A stretch of DNA of 64,000 nucleotides from Fomitopsis serialis. Lineage: Eukaryota > Basidiomycota > Agaricomycetes > Polyporales > Fomitopsidaceae. Below the pieces are notes generated by a model. It had not been told where the DNA came from, made no database searches, and was given only the letters and a program-made list of their open reading frames with translations. The first letter of the stretch is position 1. Every line of letters starts with the position of its first letter. The position numbers were made by a program, and so were the translations under genes. Shown here piece after piece: positions 24,346 through 36,900 of the stretch. The stretch covers positions 1-64,000 of the forward strand of contig NW_025955126.1 in the NCBI RefSeq assembly GCF_022376445.1, written 5' to 3'.

Positions 24346-24555
24346 GGCGGCGGGTTGTGTGACGTAACATTGGTGTGGAAGTCACATTGGTTCAGTCGGA
24401 TCAGCCGGGCAATTACGGTGCGGTTGAGCCATATCTGACCACGTGAGTGTGGTTGTGTTGCCACCGACGACGTGCGGCTCTTTCTGCTGAACTCCTTTCT
24501 TCTCACTGACAACACATTTCGGATCGACTGTGTAGTTGCCTGACACCTAAGAATC

Positions 24556-25971
24556 ATGACTTCGACATCCACTTCTTCATCAAACCCTACTGGTGCTGCT
24601 GAAGTTAACAACCCACTGTATCGGTTTCAAGAGGCCATGGAAGCGAATGGCGTCATCTATATATATGGCACCCAGATAGCAAACAAGGTGAAGCAGTCCA
24701 AGGATCCGCGGTATCAGGATGCCGATCTTATTCGGAAGATGGTGAGGCAATGCACATTTTGATCCTGACCTGCACTGATAATGTGTTGTCAACTTGCAGT
24801 GGAAGGCCGTCCAATCTCTGACGGTATTTTGTCATTTAGACTCACACTGGTTTGATAAACTTATGCACACTCAGTTCAACATCGCGGATATGTTACGGTC
24901 TGCCACGGAAAAGAATTGGCTGGTGTATGTGCCCCCCATCGCCATTTCCGCCATGGAAGAGCTAGCCAGCAATGCGTCGGACGACTGCAAGACACGGATG
25001 GCCCGAATCAAAGCTGATGACCCAAGGGTCTTCAAGAACAGCTGGTATTCTGCGAGCGCGCCGCCGGGCATGTCCCACTTGTTTCCCATAGCCGATGCGG
25101 CCACGGCCCCTGGTTCATCACAGCTCAGTGCTATCCCCAGGATGCCCCAAAATGCTTCTCGCACTGTGGCGGACCACTGCACTCAACAACACCGTCTGCG
25201 ACCCGGGATGCAGTTTCCTTCGAGCTCCCTGACTTCGGTCGTGTTGCTATGGACGAAAATGGACCCGCCGAGCCTGGTGTCGCCCGAGTCCTCGGCCCAC
25301 ACCACCAAACATGGAGGATGCGTCGGCTACGCCCCATTGGGAGTGCCTCAAGGCATCGGACGACGAGGTGGACAGTGCCGTGAGTGAGTTGGCGATGGGT
25401 CGGCGGATGATGGCAACTGATGCAATACAGGCCCACCGCACGGATACCAGCGAGGAGGTAGATGAATTGGAGGAGCGGGTGATCACAACGGCTAGAGGCC
25501 AAGGGTACACGTCGGGCTGAGACGACACATTCCGGCGACAACGATGGTGGGCAGGGGGGTTAACTTGGCGGAAGGCGTGCGGCTCGGGGATGCAGGGCAA
25601 AGGAAGCGGACGGGCTCAAACAGAGACATCAAAATCTCGCTGCCATGCTGATGAACGGCGGAAAGTGGTGCCAGCATATATCGGGGCGCCGCCACCGAGT
25701 GGGTCATCTCACCTATTGCATTGTAATGGTGGCTGACATGGATGGGATTACAGGGTATGGTCCTCGGGCTGGTCATGCAAGTGACCAGGGCATCGAGCTG
25801 TTCGAGACTGCAGCTGATGTCTCATGCGAACTGTATGAACTTCGGCAGGAGAACGCGAAGCTTCATGTGATGCACGACCAGCTTCGCGAGGACTTTGCGG
25901 CTTTGCGGCAGCGCCTCCTTGCAGATACCAAGGCAACTGACTCGACCAAAATGTCACACAACAGTGATTAA
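24556..25971 (+). pseudogene. degenerate second copy of the Z gene lacking the zinc module
   Basis: Begins MTSTSTSSSNPTG at 24556 and follows the N-terminal plan of Z: two short helical exons, then ISAMEELASNASDDCKTRMARIKADDPRVFKNSWY, against ISSMEELAAPADLDLYRRFARIKPNDPRIASNEWF in the intact gene. After about 25150 the frame breaks. A shifted frame carries EEVDELEERV (25440-25480), matching MEVDELGE of Z. The coiled coil reappears at 25790-25920 (SCELYELRQENAKLHVMHDQLREDF), matching Z (22610-22700). The six-cysteine module and the long tail are missing. It is a tandem duplicate in decay, or conceivably a truncated dominant partner; the frame break favours decay. Confidence 0.65.
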
Positions 25972-26116
25972 ATTGCATTTTCGTGGTTGTATGTACATGT
26001 ATGGCAGCCAACTCATTTCAATGGAGGATCGCCTGAAGCCAAAGCGCAACTATCAGCCTACCATGACACCCCTCTTCGAGCCTTGATCCGCATCACTTGA
26101 CGAGCGAGTTATACAG

Positions 26117-26196
26117 GGTGTCCGAGCGTCCGACAGCGGGCGTCCGACAGCGGGCGTCCGACAGCGGGCGTCCGACAGCGGGCTTCCGATGTCGGC
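26117..26196. repeat. 14-bp minisatellite cluster 4
   Basis: Five units of GGGCGTCCGACAGC in the gap between the convergent ends of the broken Z copy (25971) and G4 (26400). Confidence 0.9.
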
Positions 26197-26399
26197 CGCC
26201 ATACAGGGACACCCATATGTCCGGTTGTCACACAGCTGAGTACATAAGTGTTTGCAGGCTGCAGAACACTTTGCTGTGTTGCTTGCACCAGTGCCGTGGG
26301 TTGGCAACATGGAGCACGAGGTATATTTGCAGTGCTTTGTAAATAAGCACAGAGTGCCACAACGGTTGTACACATTCTACACCACAAGCGTATCCCATC

Positions 26400-27474
26400 T
26401 CACATGTCATCGAGGCTAACGAACTCAGTGTAGTTTTGAGTAAAGTATACCGTATCTTCCATGACAGGGTGCTCGGCACCCCTCGCGAACCAGTCATGGA
26501 CGTCCCGCTCATTCGCCGCCAAGGCTGACTCCCAGAACCGAATTTCGGCCGAGATGTATTCGTCCATGTAGTCGTTGTGCGCTTTCAGCGCGGCGATGCA
26601 CTCATGGAGGAACTCAATCTCCTCCGCTTGATCGAGCACCTTCTGCATGGTGCCGTCCTGCCTCGGCTGGCCAAACCCTGGGGGACTTTGCGGAACTGGA
26701 ATGACGAGGGAGGGGAGGAGTCGTAGGTTCAGTCGGTACAAGGAGTGTCCGACATGCTGCCGACGGACAAGTCAACGGCTGTATCAATGGGAGTACAAAA
26801 CATACTCACCTCCTGGCTGTGGAGCATCTCCACACGATTCATGGCGGCTTGATCCGCCTCACATTCCGCTATCTGCGCCTCTACCATCTCATCCACTGCC
26901 TCCACCCGGCTGTTCTCGGCGGCAAGCGTGTCGTGTACTTGTGTGCGAAACGCGGACGTTGAGACCTCACCCGGGGGGAGAAGCCCGGTGCCTAGTGATT
27001 CTGGCATTAGCCGAGACCATTCTCATGCTAGCTACACATACCATCGTCGACCTCATGCTTCGCGGACATCCATGCAACACCCGGCGGGACCTGAATGAGG
27101 GGCTCCGGCTCTCGGCTCGCTTTTGGGATGACTATGTCACTCAAACGTGAAAGTGTCGCTTCCCCCGATTCCTCCGCGCCACCCACGATATCCCAAAAGC
27201 GGGCCATGGCATCCGTAATACCTAGCGCCGTCTGGGTGTTCTCGTCGGAAAGACGCTTGAGCCCCGTCGTGAGCGCAGCCATGCACTGAACAAGAAACGT
27301 ATCAGCGCTTCACTCCATGCCATTGCACCGAGGTTCTACCATCGATTTCACAAGCTGCGCATTGGCTTCGGCTGTGCTTAGGTTGTCTTGCCAGCTGACA
27401 AATGCTGCCTTCGCCATTGGAAGGGCCTGGTTGTCGCACACATTGTCGTAGTCTTGCGCGGTGGGGACGGCCAT
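26400..27474 (-). CDS. G4: unrecognised coiled-coil cargo protein
   Basis: A clean four-exon minus-strand gene of roughly 290 residues. Exon 1 starts MAVPTAQDYDNVCDNQALPM at 27474. Exon 2 (about 27050-27285) reads MAALTTGLKRLSDENTQTALGITDAMARFWDI. Exon 3 holds a helical coiled-coil-like stretch (RTQVHDTLAAENSRVEAVDEMVEAQIAECEADQAAMNRVEML). The last exon continues helical (MQKVLDQAEEIEFLHECIAALKAHNDYMDEYISAE) and stops at 26400. All junctions fit GT-AG introns of 42-115 nt with no frame break. I do not recognise the family and see no catalytic or metal-binding motif. It lies between two minisatellite clusters. A structural or adaptor role is a guess from the coiled coils. Confidence 0.75.
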
Positions 27475-27640
27475 GGAAAGGACTTCGGAGGTGGTGAGAA
27501 TTGCGATTGAGTGATGAGATGAGAGGAGATAGGAGGGTACGTAATGGACATGGGATCAAGCCATTGTGGCCATATTTCTCACACTCGCCACAAGCACGTG
27601 CATAGCAGGGCATGCGCGACCACGCGGTCCGAGATCATGC

Positions 27641-27712
27641 GTCGTCCGACATCGGGTGTCCGACATCGGGCGTCCGACATCGGGCGTCCGACATCGGGCG
27701 TCCGACATCGGG
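27641..27712. repeat. 14-bp minisatellite cluster 5
   Basis: Five perfect or near-perfect units of GGGCGTCCGACATC between the start of G4 and the 3' end of the N gene. Confidence 0.9.
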
Positions 27713-27801
27713 TCCTCGGCTTGGGCTGTATGGATACATTCGTTACCTCGCTTTCTCTTCTCTGTATTGCCTATCTCATGCCCATATTTCGATCCGTCCA
27801 A

Positions 27802-28961
27802 TCACCAATATCCGTACGACATAACAGATGCATAGGTGGAATAATCGTCGGCGGCAATACGAGTGTCAATCCTCATCCTCGGACTCGACCTCGACGTCCT
27901 CCTCGACCTCGACTCCTCGTCGCCCTCCTCGTCCTCGTCCTCTTCATCCTCGTCGTGCTGCTGCTGCCCCTCCACCCCCTCGTCGCCACCATCGCTGCCC
28001 TCAGCGCCCTCGCCGTCGCCTTCATCGTCCTCGGGATTGTCGTCGCTGCCATCGGCCTTGTCACGTTCACCCTCCGGAGCCAACAAGAAGGCCTCGGGAG
28101 TTTCAATCATCTCCCGGGAGAGACGCGCATGAGCGACGGCGTCTGCCTCGCTACGCTGCACCAGCTGATCGATCTGGGCCCGGAACTTGTGGTCGTAAAT
28201 GCTCCCCCAATGTCCCTTACCACCTTTCACACCACCGACGAACGCCCAACCAATGCCGCCGCCGCCGCTTCGGTACGGACGGATCCATGCCGCCTCCGTC
28301 CCAACGATGGCGACACCGTAAGGGAAGTCGGCGGTTGTTATCGGAATGTCGAGCGCGATCCGCATGAGGTACGCCTTGAGCTGCGTCATGATAGCCTTGC
28401 GATGGGTCGATGTCGGTGTCGTCTTGCCCTCGTCGAGCGAGCCTATTTCCACGACAAGGCGCGGAAGCTCGGCCTTCAGCTCGTTCGTGCCGATCTCAAG
28501 ACCATAGTACGACGCGACGACAAAGTCGGGCATCTTGGTGCCGCTCTTCTGCCGCTTGAAAACGACTCCTCCTGCAGCAGGTGAGCGGATGCCCTGAAAG
28601 TGAAACACCGACCACGTACCCGTGTAGTCGGTGCTCACGGGAGCACCGTGGCTGAGCACTTCGCAGCAGCAGCCAGCTCCGCGTTGCCCCGGCGGCGGTG
28701 AAGAACATCAAGAACGTCCTGCCCCGGAACGGGCGGGCGAAGCGGTTCTTGGGGCTTGACCATGTCGTGCCGAAAGCGCACGGAGAGGTACTTGTTCCAT
28801 GCTCCGTAGGTGGAGTATTGGCTAGACGTAGGACACGTCCGCCAGTGGTTGAAGATTTGCCTGAGGCGATTGTCGAGATCGACATGTCCGTCAAATGATA
28901 CCTACAGGGTGTTAGGGTTGCTGCCCGCATGCGTCCAGGCATCACTGCTTACCGCGTTCAT
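27802..28961 (-). CDS. N: possible PD-(D/E)XK-fold protein with acidic tail
   Basis: The likely start is the tiny exon MNA at 28961, followed by an intron ending CCCTGTAG. The next exon reads VSFDGHVDLDNRLRQIFNHW...YGAWNKYLSVRF. The main exon contains KMPDFVVASY, then LPRLVVEIGSLDEGK, then QLKAYLMRIALDI and GVAIVGTEAAWIRPY, and ends in a strongly acidic tail with runs of Asp/Glu and a stop at 27802. The order PDF-strand, VVEI-strand with downstream Lys, then helix with Gln, is that of restriction-endonuclease-like folds, but the usual E-x-K is not exact. Between 28660 and 28700 the two coding parts lie in different frames with no obvious intron, so the copy may be damaged. Nuclease function is speculative. 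Confidence 0.5.
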
Positions 28962-29755
28962 GTTTGTCGATGCTGCACGAGTGTTGCACGTCGGCTGCTG
29001 CTTAAGACAATGCCCACCTTCTTATATATGGATGTATCGTGCTCTGAACATGGCTGCACGAATGCAATGATTCTCGGCCAATAGGGTCTCTCGGAAGCGC
29101 TGCACGGATGGAGAGCACATTTCGGATGTTCGCCTGAGTCATGCAGAAGGCGGCATTTGGCCGTCGGGCACGGTGATGCGGCCTCAGCAATGGTCAAGAG
29201 ACATGCTGATGGAGCACAATGACTCATTGCCGCTGTTTGCTATCTCATCGTGCGGGGACTCCACACCCAAGTTCCGCACAGAGATTCCCTTATCGCTGGA
29301 TTCGCAATAGAGACGTATCCTCCCCATCGGAAGCTCCGTAGCTGTTCCCGCCTTTCGTCCGCTCTCTTGCGGAGCATCCTCACACGGCCGAACTCAGCTT
29401 GTCATGCGCTACCAACGGCCTTCGCCTGAGGCCACGGGTTAGCGGAACACGGGGAAGAATCCGGTATGCATGACATTGTCTTTGAAAGCAACGCTCACAC
29501 GCCCGAACTCAGTCTGACATCGGCTCCCGAACGCCTACTGGCGCAGGCCCATAGATATCGGAACACGGCAGAAGGAAGCAGCGTGGGTATTAGTCACGTG
29601 ATTGTGTCAGGCACAGTGTCAGGGCCATCATAATATAGATCGCGACAGCATCTTATCTGTTAACGGCAATCTCACAAGCAGCAGCCACACAGAACCAAGT
29701 GAGTTCCATGACACTCTGGCAAGCGTTCGCATTGACTGACTTATCCATCCCCAGG
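28962..29755. other. intergenic region upstream of N and S
   Basis: 794 bp between the divergent N and S genes. It contains a duplicated word CACACGGCCGAACTCAGCTTGTCAT / CACACGCCCGAACTCAGTCTGACAT (about 29384 and 29501), about 115 bp apart, suggesting an imperfect tandem duplication. Otherwise it is unremarkable. Confidence 0.45.
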
Positions 29756-30389
29756 ATGGGCATGATTGGGGGCTACATACTGCCCGAGAGCAGTGTCCAC
29801 GATTTCTGGGCGAAGAGGTGGGGTGAACAGCACCTCGAGGATACCCCGGCGGATGAGGAGCCCGGCGTGTATGACGATGTCTCGCACGACATCGTCTACT
29901 TAATCGAGTGGGTGCGCTCGCTCCCAGCGACTCACCGCGTTGCACCAGTTAGCTGTGCGTACCCTCCCCAGTTTTCGGATGTGTTATTGACACCCCCCTG
30001 ATAATATAGGGCTCCTCGGCAAGCACGGCGAAACCGCCGTGATTATTACGGCATGGGAGGATCAGAAGAGACACTTCCGTCGCATCCTCGAAGACAAAGC
30101 TCAGGAGGAGCTTCGGGACACATTTGTGCAGGCTGCCAACGAGGCTGCTGGGCACGATGTGTTTGCTCTGAAGGACCTTCAGTACTTCAGCATGTCGGAA
30201 CAATACCTCGTCCTTCCGCTCGCGATGTGAGTACCGACTCGCTTGTGCCGTTCGCTCCCGACGACTGATTTATAATGTAACAGGTGCTATGACCGTCCGC
30301 GCGCGGCACACGAAGTGCCGGTCAACAGCGCCCCCCAGAATGTTCGGGCCCCGGCCCTGCCGGTAATGTGTCGCGGCACGGCTGAGTAG
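29756..30389 (+). CDS. S: small unrecognised cargo protein
   Basis: Three exons give about 175 residues. They read MGMIGGYILPESSVHDFWAKRW... to TVAPVS, then LLGKHGETAVIITAWEDQKRHFRRILEDKAQEELRDTF, then after the donor at LPLAM a short exon ending VMCRGTAE. Introns at about 29954-30009 and 30228-30283 are GT-AG, and phases match. A further upstream exon is possible because the ATG sits directly after a CCCCAG acceptor; the preceding intron may lie in the 5' UTR. The composition is mixed alpha/beta with no recognisable motif. It ends facing the R gene across minisatellite cluster 6. Confidence 0.6.
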
Positions 30390-30579
30390 CACTTATTTAC
30401 TTGCATGTTGTTGTACCCTATATGCGTTGTATGATACTGTATGCCCGGCAAATGAGTACACAGTGGGCTCGCCGAGTGCGAGTCTGATAAGAGAAATTAT
30501 ATTGAATGGTCGTTCCAATGGAATAAACACTATCCCGGGGTAACGGACAGTAAGCGCAGTCTCATGTCAGAGATGCAGC

Positions 30580-30672
30580 TCGGACGCCCGACCGCGGACG
30601 CCCGACATCGGACGCCCGACATCGGACGCCGGACGAACGAGGTCGGACGAATGAGGTCGGATGAACGAGGTC
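30580..30672. repeat. 14-bp minisatellite cluster 6
   Basis: GGACGCCCGACCGC / GGACGCCCGACATC units, degenerating into GAACGAGGTCGGA repeats, in the gap between the convergent ends of S (30389) and R (30815). Confidence 0.85.
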
Positions 30673-30814
30673 TGACGACCACAATCACATACTCAATAGT
30701 CATACAAGTCACTCAGTATACATTCAATAATTATGGAGGAGTGAACTCCATTGACGTCCAGCCTCTCCTACACATGTATACACCACCCATGTTGTGTCAT
30801 ATGTACAGGGAAAT

Positions 30815-33800
30815 CTAACCACGGCGAAGTCTTTTGGTAACCCGCTGCTCCTCCTTAGGAGACCCATGCACCCCTTTCCGCCCACGCTTCCTTATCCTCG
30901 CGCCGATTGCGGAGGCATCGGATCCGGTGCCCGGAGGATTCATAAGTCGCTTCGTCCGCTGAGGAACCTCCCGCCATTCTCGGGCCAATGCCTTGCAGGC
31001 ATAAAGGAGGCGCTCCTTGACGAAAACATGGTCGTGGAGTGTCTGAAGTACGTGTTCCGGCAAATTATACTTATCGCGATTACTCGATAACGCCATTTCC
31101 AGATCGTGCAGCAGCATTCCAATCGTCAGAGCGACGGTCAGTGCCTCATCAACACTGATGGAAGTGTCCTTCATGCTCGTCGTTATCCGGGTGAGCCAGG
31201 ACTTGAATGCTCTGATCTCGGTTGCGTTCGTGTGGACAGCGGGCGGGCAATGAGACTTCCGGTAGGACCACATACCCCATTCCCAAGTCTTGGTCGTATG
31301 CCAAGATCCGGCGTGTGACTGTCAGGATATCATTGCTCAGCATGGAGAGTACACACTCACAATGCGGAAGCTTACCAACGGTGCAATGACTTCCAACAGC
31401 GCACAATAGTATTGCTTCTTGACAGTTCCCGCAGAAACCTTAGCCGATCGAACATGTCGTCCCTCATTTTGGCAGGAGCCCCGATCTCAATCTCACAATC
31501 GTCATCGGGTCCGCTGACGATGGCGACGACAGGCGATTTATGGCCGCTTGATCACCGCCGTCCGCCCGGGGCACTGAGTGCGATGCGACCGCCATCGGTA
31601 CATCAGTTGTACGGAAGGTCCTGAGGAGCCCTGGCGACCCGTACGGCGCATTGCATTGTGGGGCAACGGCTTGCCCGAGCGAGCGGTCTTTTCCAAAGGC
31701 ACGGACGGTAAGCGTGCAGCACTATTGCGCTCACCGGGCAATGAGGCTGTATTGAACGGTTGGGATGGTCCGGCACCGTTCCTATCCGCCCGACGCTGTC
31801 GGGGCACCACCCGCGGTGGCGGACAAGGCGAATCCGACCGCGGCCCGGGGCTGCCCTGATGGAGTGGACTGCTCATGCGCTCGATAACGAGACCCGATGT
31901 CAACTTGACAGGCGCCGTTCGTCGCTTCACATTCGGCCGTGTCGCCGGACGATGAGATGGCGCCGGACTAAAAAGATCGGACGGAAAAGGGCGATCAGCT
32001 CGTCCCTTGCCTTTCCGATCCACCGGGACGAAGACTGGTTGCAGGATTGGCGACGACACAGCGGATGGGATGCCCGTGTCTGATGCGGGCAGGATGTCAG
32101 AATGCGGACTTTGCTTTACCGTCAACATGTCGATGTCAAGCTCCGATTGCAGGTTCGCCAGGGGCGATGGCGCGGCTCCCGGCGAAGACAGGGCGGCCGA
32201 CCTTTCTTGCTCGTGAGGAGGGGGGGGCGGGGTAGCGGGATCGCTTCCAGTTGACGAGCTCGATGATTGGCACGTCGACGAAGAAGAGGACGATTCCTTG
32301 TCAGATGAATCATGCTGGTTGGCGATATCCTCTTCACTGTGTGCCTCATCCGACTGGTGTCCGGGTTGATTGTCCCGCTCATCATCACCGTCGGAAGCAT
32401 CACTGTCTTTCGCCGGAGTCACGCTAGCACGCTTTGAGGGACGTCCATTCGACCGACGACCCTTCGGACGGGGGGACGACTGACGGCGCGGCGTGCGCTC
32501 CGGGCAGCGCGGCGGGAAGCAGTCCTCGGCTCCTCATGCTCCAGAGACACGATTTCGCTTTGATGGTTTCGGTAGGCAATGAAACGCATCACAAAGGCAA
32601 GCCGTGAGGAATTAGCCCTTGTACGCCAGTGTGCGATAAGAGAGTCAACCTCCGCCTGTTTCAGATGCGACGGTTCTTGGAGGGTGACACCGTCAGGAAG
32701 CGACCCGGCCTCGAGAAGCTTCTCCGGAGTCGCCTGGAGAGCGACCCAGGGGACTTTCAACTTCGGCATATTTGTATAGGCCACTGTTGCATCACTGTCA
32801 GCACCCAATGATATCACACAGATTGGATGCATACCGTAATGAAGCCGGACGAAGTCAGAAATAAAAGCCTTCTTGTTCCGTAGATTTTTGAAGCACTCGG
32901 CGCCGTGGTGGGGCATACAGGGGGTGTTGTCATCGTACATCTCCCAGTCAATCTTCGGCACACCCCGCTTACTCGCCCTGACATCCGCATCACTCTCCTC
33001 CGATAAGTCCTCGCCCGCTGCAATGAGGAAATTGTGCATGAGCTACCCGGACTAGCCAGGACATGGTGGAGGCCATTCACGTACCGAACAATTTGTGCCC
33101 ATAGTCCTTGAATAGATCTCGGAACCCGTCCGCACGTTTGTAGTCGGGGTACATGTCCTTGAATTTCACCCGACCCGCTGCACGCTGGGCGTTGGGGTCG
33201 ACAAGGTCGTTGCAATCAAAGCTGGTGATAACGGAAGGATGAGAATATATGGAGTCAATTACAACGGTGGTACTCACTCGATTAAACACGGTTTCCCTTC
33301 CAGGGATTTGTAAACGGCGTGGACGAACACACGCATGCCGAAGTTCCTCCAGACGTAATTTGCGAAGTCTAACATGACCGCTTTGCTCTTCCGAACGATG
33401 TTCCGGTCCTGCAATTCATGAGGTTGACCTTCCGAGTTCCATCGGACGGCCTCCTGCTTGTACTCCCGCTGTTTCGCCCGGGGCAGACTGTTGGCCAGAT
33501 TGCGCAGCTCCTTTTGATAAGTCGCGAGAAAGTCCTTGTCTCCGTGGGTGACCCCAGTCACAGCCATCTTCTCATCCAACTCCGCGGGCATGTGCCAAGC
33601 TACCACACGGTGCCAGTTGAGCCGCCGGCCGAACACAGCAGGACGGTCTTTCCGTTTCTTGTTCTTAACAGGTGCGGCATTGTAAAACCAAGCCCGAACA
33701 GCCTGATTAATCATTATACAATGTATCCGCACTGCACGACAACCTACGTACCTTTTTTCCCTCCTTCTTCAACGGCTTTCCCCGGTGGGCCTCCAACTTC

Positions 33801-33913
33801 TCGACGGCACGCGAGCGGACATCTTTACGGTCATTTGAGTCACCTGCCTTCCACTCCGGGAGGAAGCTACGCAGGATGAGGAGTTCACCAGGAGTATACG
33901 ATGTGGCCGGCAT
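30815..33913 (-). CDS. R: large cargo protein divergent from the KDZ transposase, unknown function
   Basis: Starts MPATSYTPGELLILRSFLPEW at 33913. Exon 2 (about 33280-33700) reads RAWFYNAAPVKNKKRKDRPAV followed by a helical domain (LATYQKELRNLANSLPRAKQREYKQEA). Further exons contain KFKDMYPDYKRADGFRDLF and FISDFVRLHYGMHPICVISLGAD. A long Ser/Asp/Pro-rich disordered region follows (about 31540-32420), then a C-terminal block with FKSWLTRITTS and VALTIGMLLHDLEMAL and a basic tail with GARIRKRGRKG, stopping at 30815. The opening helix-plus-WFYN segment resembles a small DNA-binding fold, but I cannot name it. The C-terminal block has a homologue at 4202-5222 in element A. The start is 83 bp from the KDZ start, so the two genes share a promoter and R may assist transposition (inference). 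Confidence 0.68.
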
Positions 33914-33996
33914 GGTGGGTGGAGAGAGCTAAGGTGGGATTAATGCACATCCGCATATCGGCAAGGCGGCTAACAATTGGGTAGACCCAACCGGAC
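33914..33996. promoter_or_regulatory. 83-bp divergent promoter between R and the KDZ transposase
   Basis: The two ATG codons (33913 minus, 33997 plus) are only 83 bp apart, implying a compact bidirectional promoter or overlapping 5' ends. Confidence 0.55.
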
Positions 33997-36900
33997 ATGA
34001 TGACAGCTTGGCTTGAGTACCGGGATGAGTATCTGCAGCACATGTACACTGCCCATGCCCCACCGACACCCGACGATACCGGCGAAGCGACATGCGACAA
34101 ATGCTCGGCTGGGTCCGCAGAGTGGAAGTGCCTCTCTTGCTTCGGCCGGCCGGTGCTCTGCGATTCATGCTGCCTGTGGGAGCACGCCCGCCTGCCTTTC
34201 CATCGCCTGGAGCAATGGACCAATGCGGGTTTCTGGGCCCCTTCCTGGCTTCGAACCCTAGGCCTTCGCATTCACCTCGGTCACGAAGGCGCTCCATGTC
34301 CGTGTGTTGACGAGCCCGACAATGAGAGTGACTGGTCGGATGACGATTCTTGCAATGAATCCGACAGTGGTGAAGAGGATGAGGAAACCCTCGGTGATCC
34401 CCTGCGTGATGCGGCCGGGGTTGAGCGGGCTCCGGAAATGCATATGACAATTGTCGATACGTCCGCCGTGCACTTCCTCCGCGTCGAATGCTGCCGTTGC
34501 CCTCAGGCGGAGTCAATTCGCGGTCAGCTCCTCCAGGCCGGGCTTTACCCGGCAAGCCAGCTGAATGTCAAAACGTGTTTTACCTTCGACGTTCTGGATG
34601 ACTTCCTCCTCGACAATCTCGAATGCAAGACGTCCGCGATGAACTATTATCGCCGACTTCGCCGGAAGACCAATCCGGCATTCCCGCATCGTGTGCCGGT
34701 AAGTCATGTCACCCTTGCGGACGGTTCGCCTTGTTCATTAGCACACTGCAGGATCGCTATGCGGAATTCATTCGTACAACAAGACAATGGACGCTTCTCC
34801 GGGCTATGATGCAGTTCGGATTCGGGCCGACATGGCGGGGCGAACCGGGCACGGGCGACCTTGCACTATTTTGTGCTGCCTGCCCACAGCCCGGAGTGAA
34901 CATTCCAGATGACTGGGACAGTGACCCGAATGTGTGAGTGACCGGGCCGTAAGCCGGGAGCAGCAATTGAACGTACGGACAGGTACATTTACGCTCGAGG
35001 CTATGTCATGGACGGTAACTTCTCCGCCGAGCATATGAAGATGCGGAAGCCGGGAAACGATGTTCCGCTTATGCCCGGGAAGGCGTTCATGGTGATGGAT
35101 GAAGAATTAGCACCTCATTTGAAGTCATCCACTGATATAAAAATGGTGCGTGTGGTGAAAGTTGTGTTGAGGGTTGTGCTGATTCAGTACAAGAAACCGA
35201 CATGCAATGACCACCAAGCTATCGCTCGGGCCAATGCTCACCGCCACAAATTACAGTCTACGGGAATTGGGGCCACGGCTTGCTCACGGCACGGATGTTT
35301 CTTTCCACATGTGGTTGTCAACTTCCAGGCCGGTGAGCGGCAGAAGAACATGGATTACACGCTGTCGGAAGCTATGAGTTACCGATCGGACGGCATTCGG
35401 AACGCCATCGTGCTGTACGACGTGATGTGTCAGTATGGGGTGCACCTTCCAAAACGCTTCAAGGACGGTCCGCGGCTCCGGATGCCGCGGGGCCTTACCC
35501 TTTACCTCGGCATCGGCTTGTTCCATGTACATGGCCACCAGTCGAAGTGCCTCCTCGAGTACGCCCCGACGTTCATGCGCGGCGCCGGACAAGTGGATGG
35601 GGAGATCGTCGAAACGATGTGGTCTCCATTGGGTAAGGTGTTCGGAAGTGCTCGGACGATGGCGACGTCGCATCGGCAAGAAACTCTTGACCGTCATATG
35701 AACGACTGGAATTGGCGGAAAATGGTCTCATTAGGTGCGGGAAGCAAATCAACTGTCCGGTGTTGCAGGTTCTCACCCCCTTCCAGTCCCAGCATTGAAG
35801 AAGCGCATTGCCGCAAACCGGGTACTCCTTGAGAGCTTCCGAGAGGCGCTGGAGGACCAGGAAGCCGGGATCGAAGCCGACATCCTGGCTCATGGATGTC
35901 AGCGGTCGCGGAAGCCCACAAAAAGCGTGTGAAGGATGTATCAGTGATGGACACATTTGAGGTTCAGGGCCAGCATGGTGGGTGGCGGGTGGCGGATATT
36001 ACACCACTGATCGCTGACATGTAGAGTAGCTCCGTCAAGGGCGGAAATACAAATCGGTCTGACCGAAAAAGAAGGTGATAACAACACCATCGTCGGAGCA
36101 GCGGAGTGGATGGTTGAGGGAATGAGATTGAGGATGCACAGTGCGTAATTACAATCCCGCCGCCGACATTCAACGCTCACACTCCGACAGAATGCGCTGC
36201 AGCGGGTAGTAAGGGCCTATGGGACAAAGACAACGGCAGAGCAGCGTTTGAACATCGCAAAACAGAGAAAACGGCTCGAACTCCGGATCGAGCGCTTCCT
36301 AAGGAAGGGGGAGGAGATTGTGGGTACGAACGAATGGGACGACGGTCGGCAGCATACCGAGGTTATCGATGACAACGGTGACCTATCCGACTGGGAAGAC
36401 ATGCAGAACAACGGCCAAGCAGCCGCCGGCCCAACGTAACAGGCAATGTCCCGGCTTCTACTCCGAAATCAAGAAAGCGAGATGGGAGGGCAGCGGAGTG
36501 GCGGCCGTTGTCACTTCCATCGTCCTACTCTGTCGACACGATCAAGACTACGGACGTGCAGCCATATGCAAAAGCGGAACTGGAGCTACGAATCGGGCAA
36601 GCGAACGACATCTTGCACCAATTGCGGATATTGCTCAGCCAAAAGTCGTTTGTAATGCGAGCGAAGGTGCGCGATGCCAAGTCTCAGTCGCGGAAGACAC
36701 GGGCGTGGGCGGATGTGCATGCCGTTCAGAAAGGAGTGGAACACCAGGCCCGTATGTACAGGAAGGTGCGGCATGCGATGACAGTGCTCGGAGCAACAAC
36801 GTCAACACTTCGAAAGTACCAAAAATTGGTGCCTGACGATTTGAAGGTCAGCACAGCAATTGTAGAACCGAACCAGAGGGGGCAGCGACATACCCGGCTA

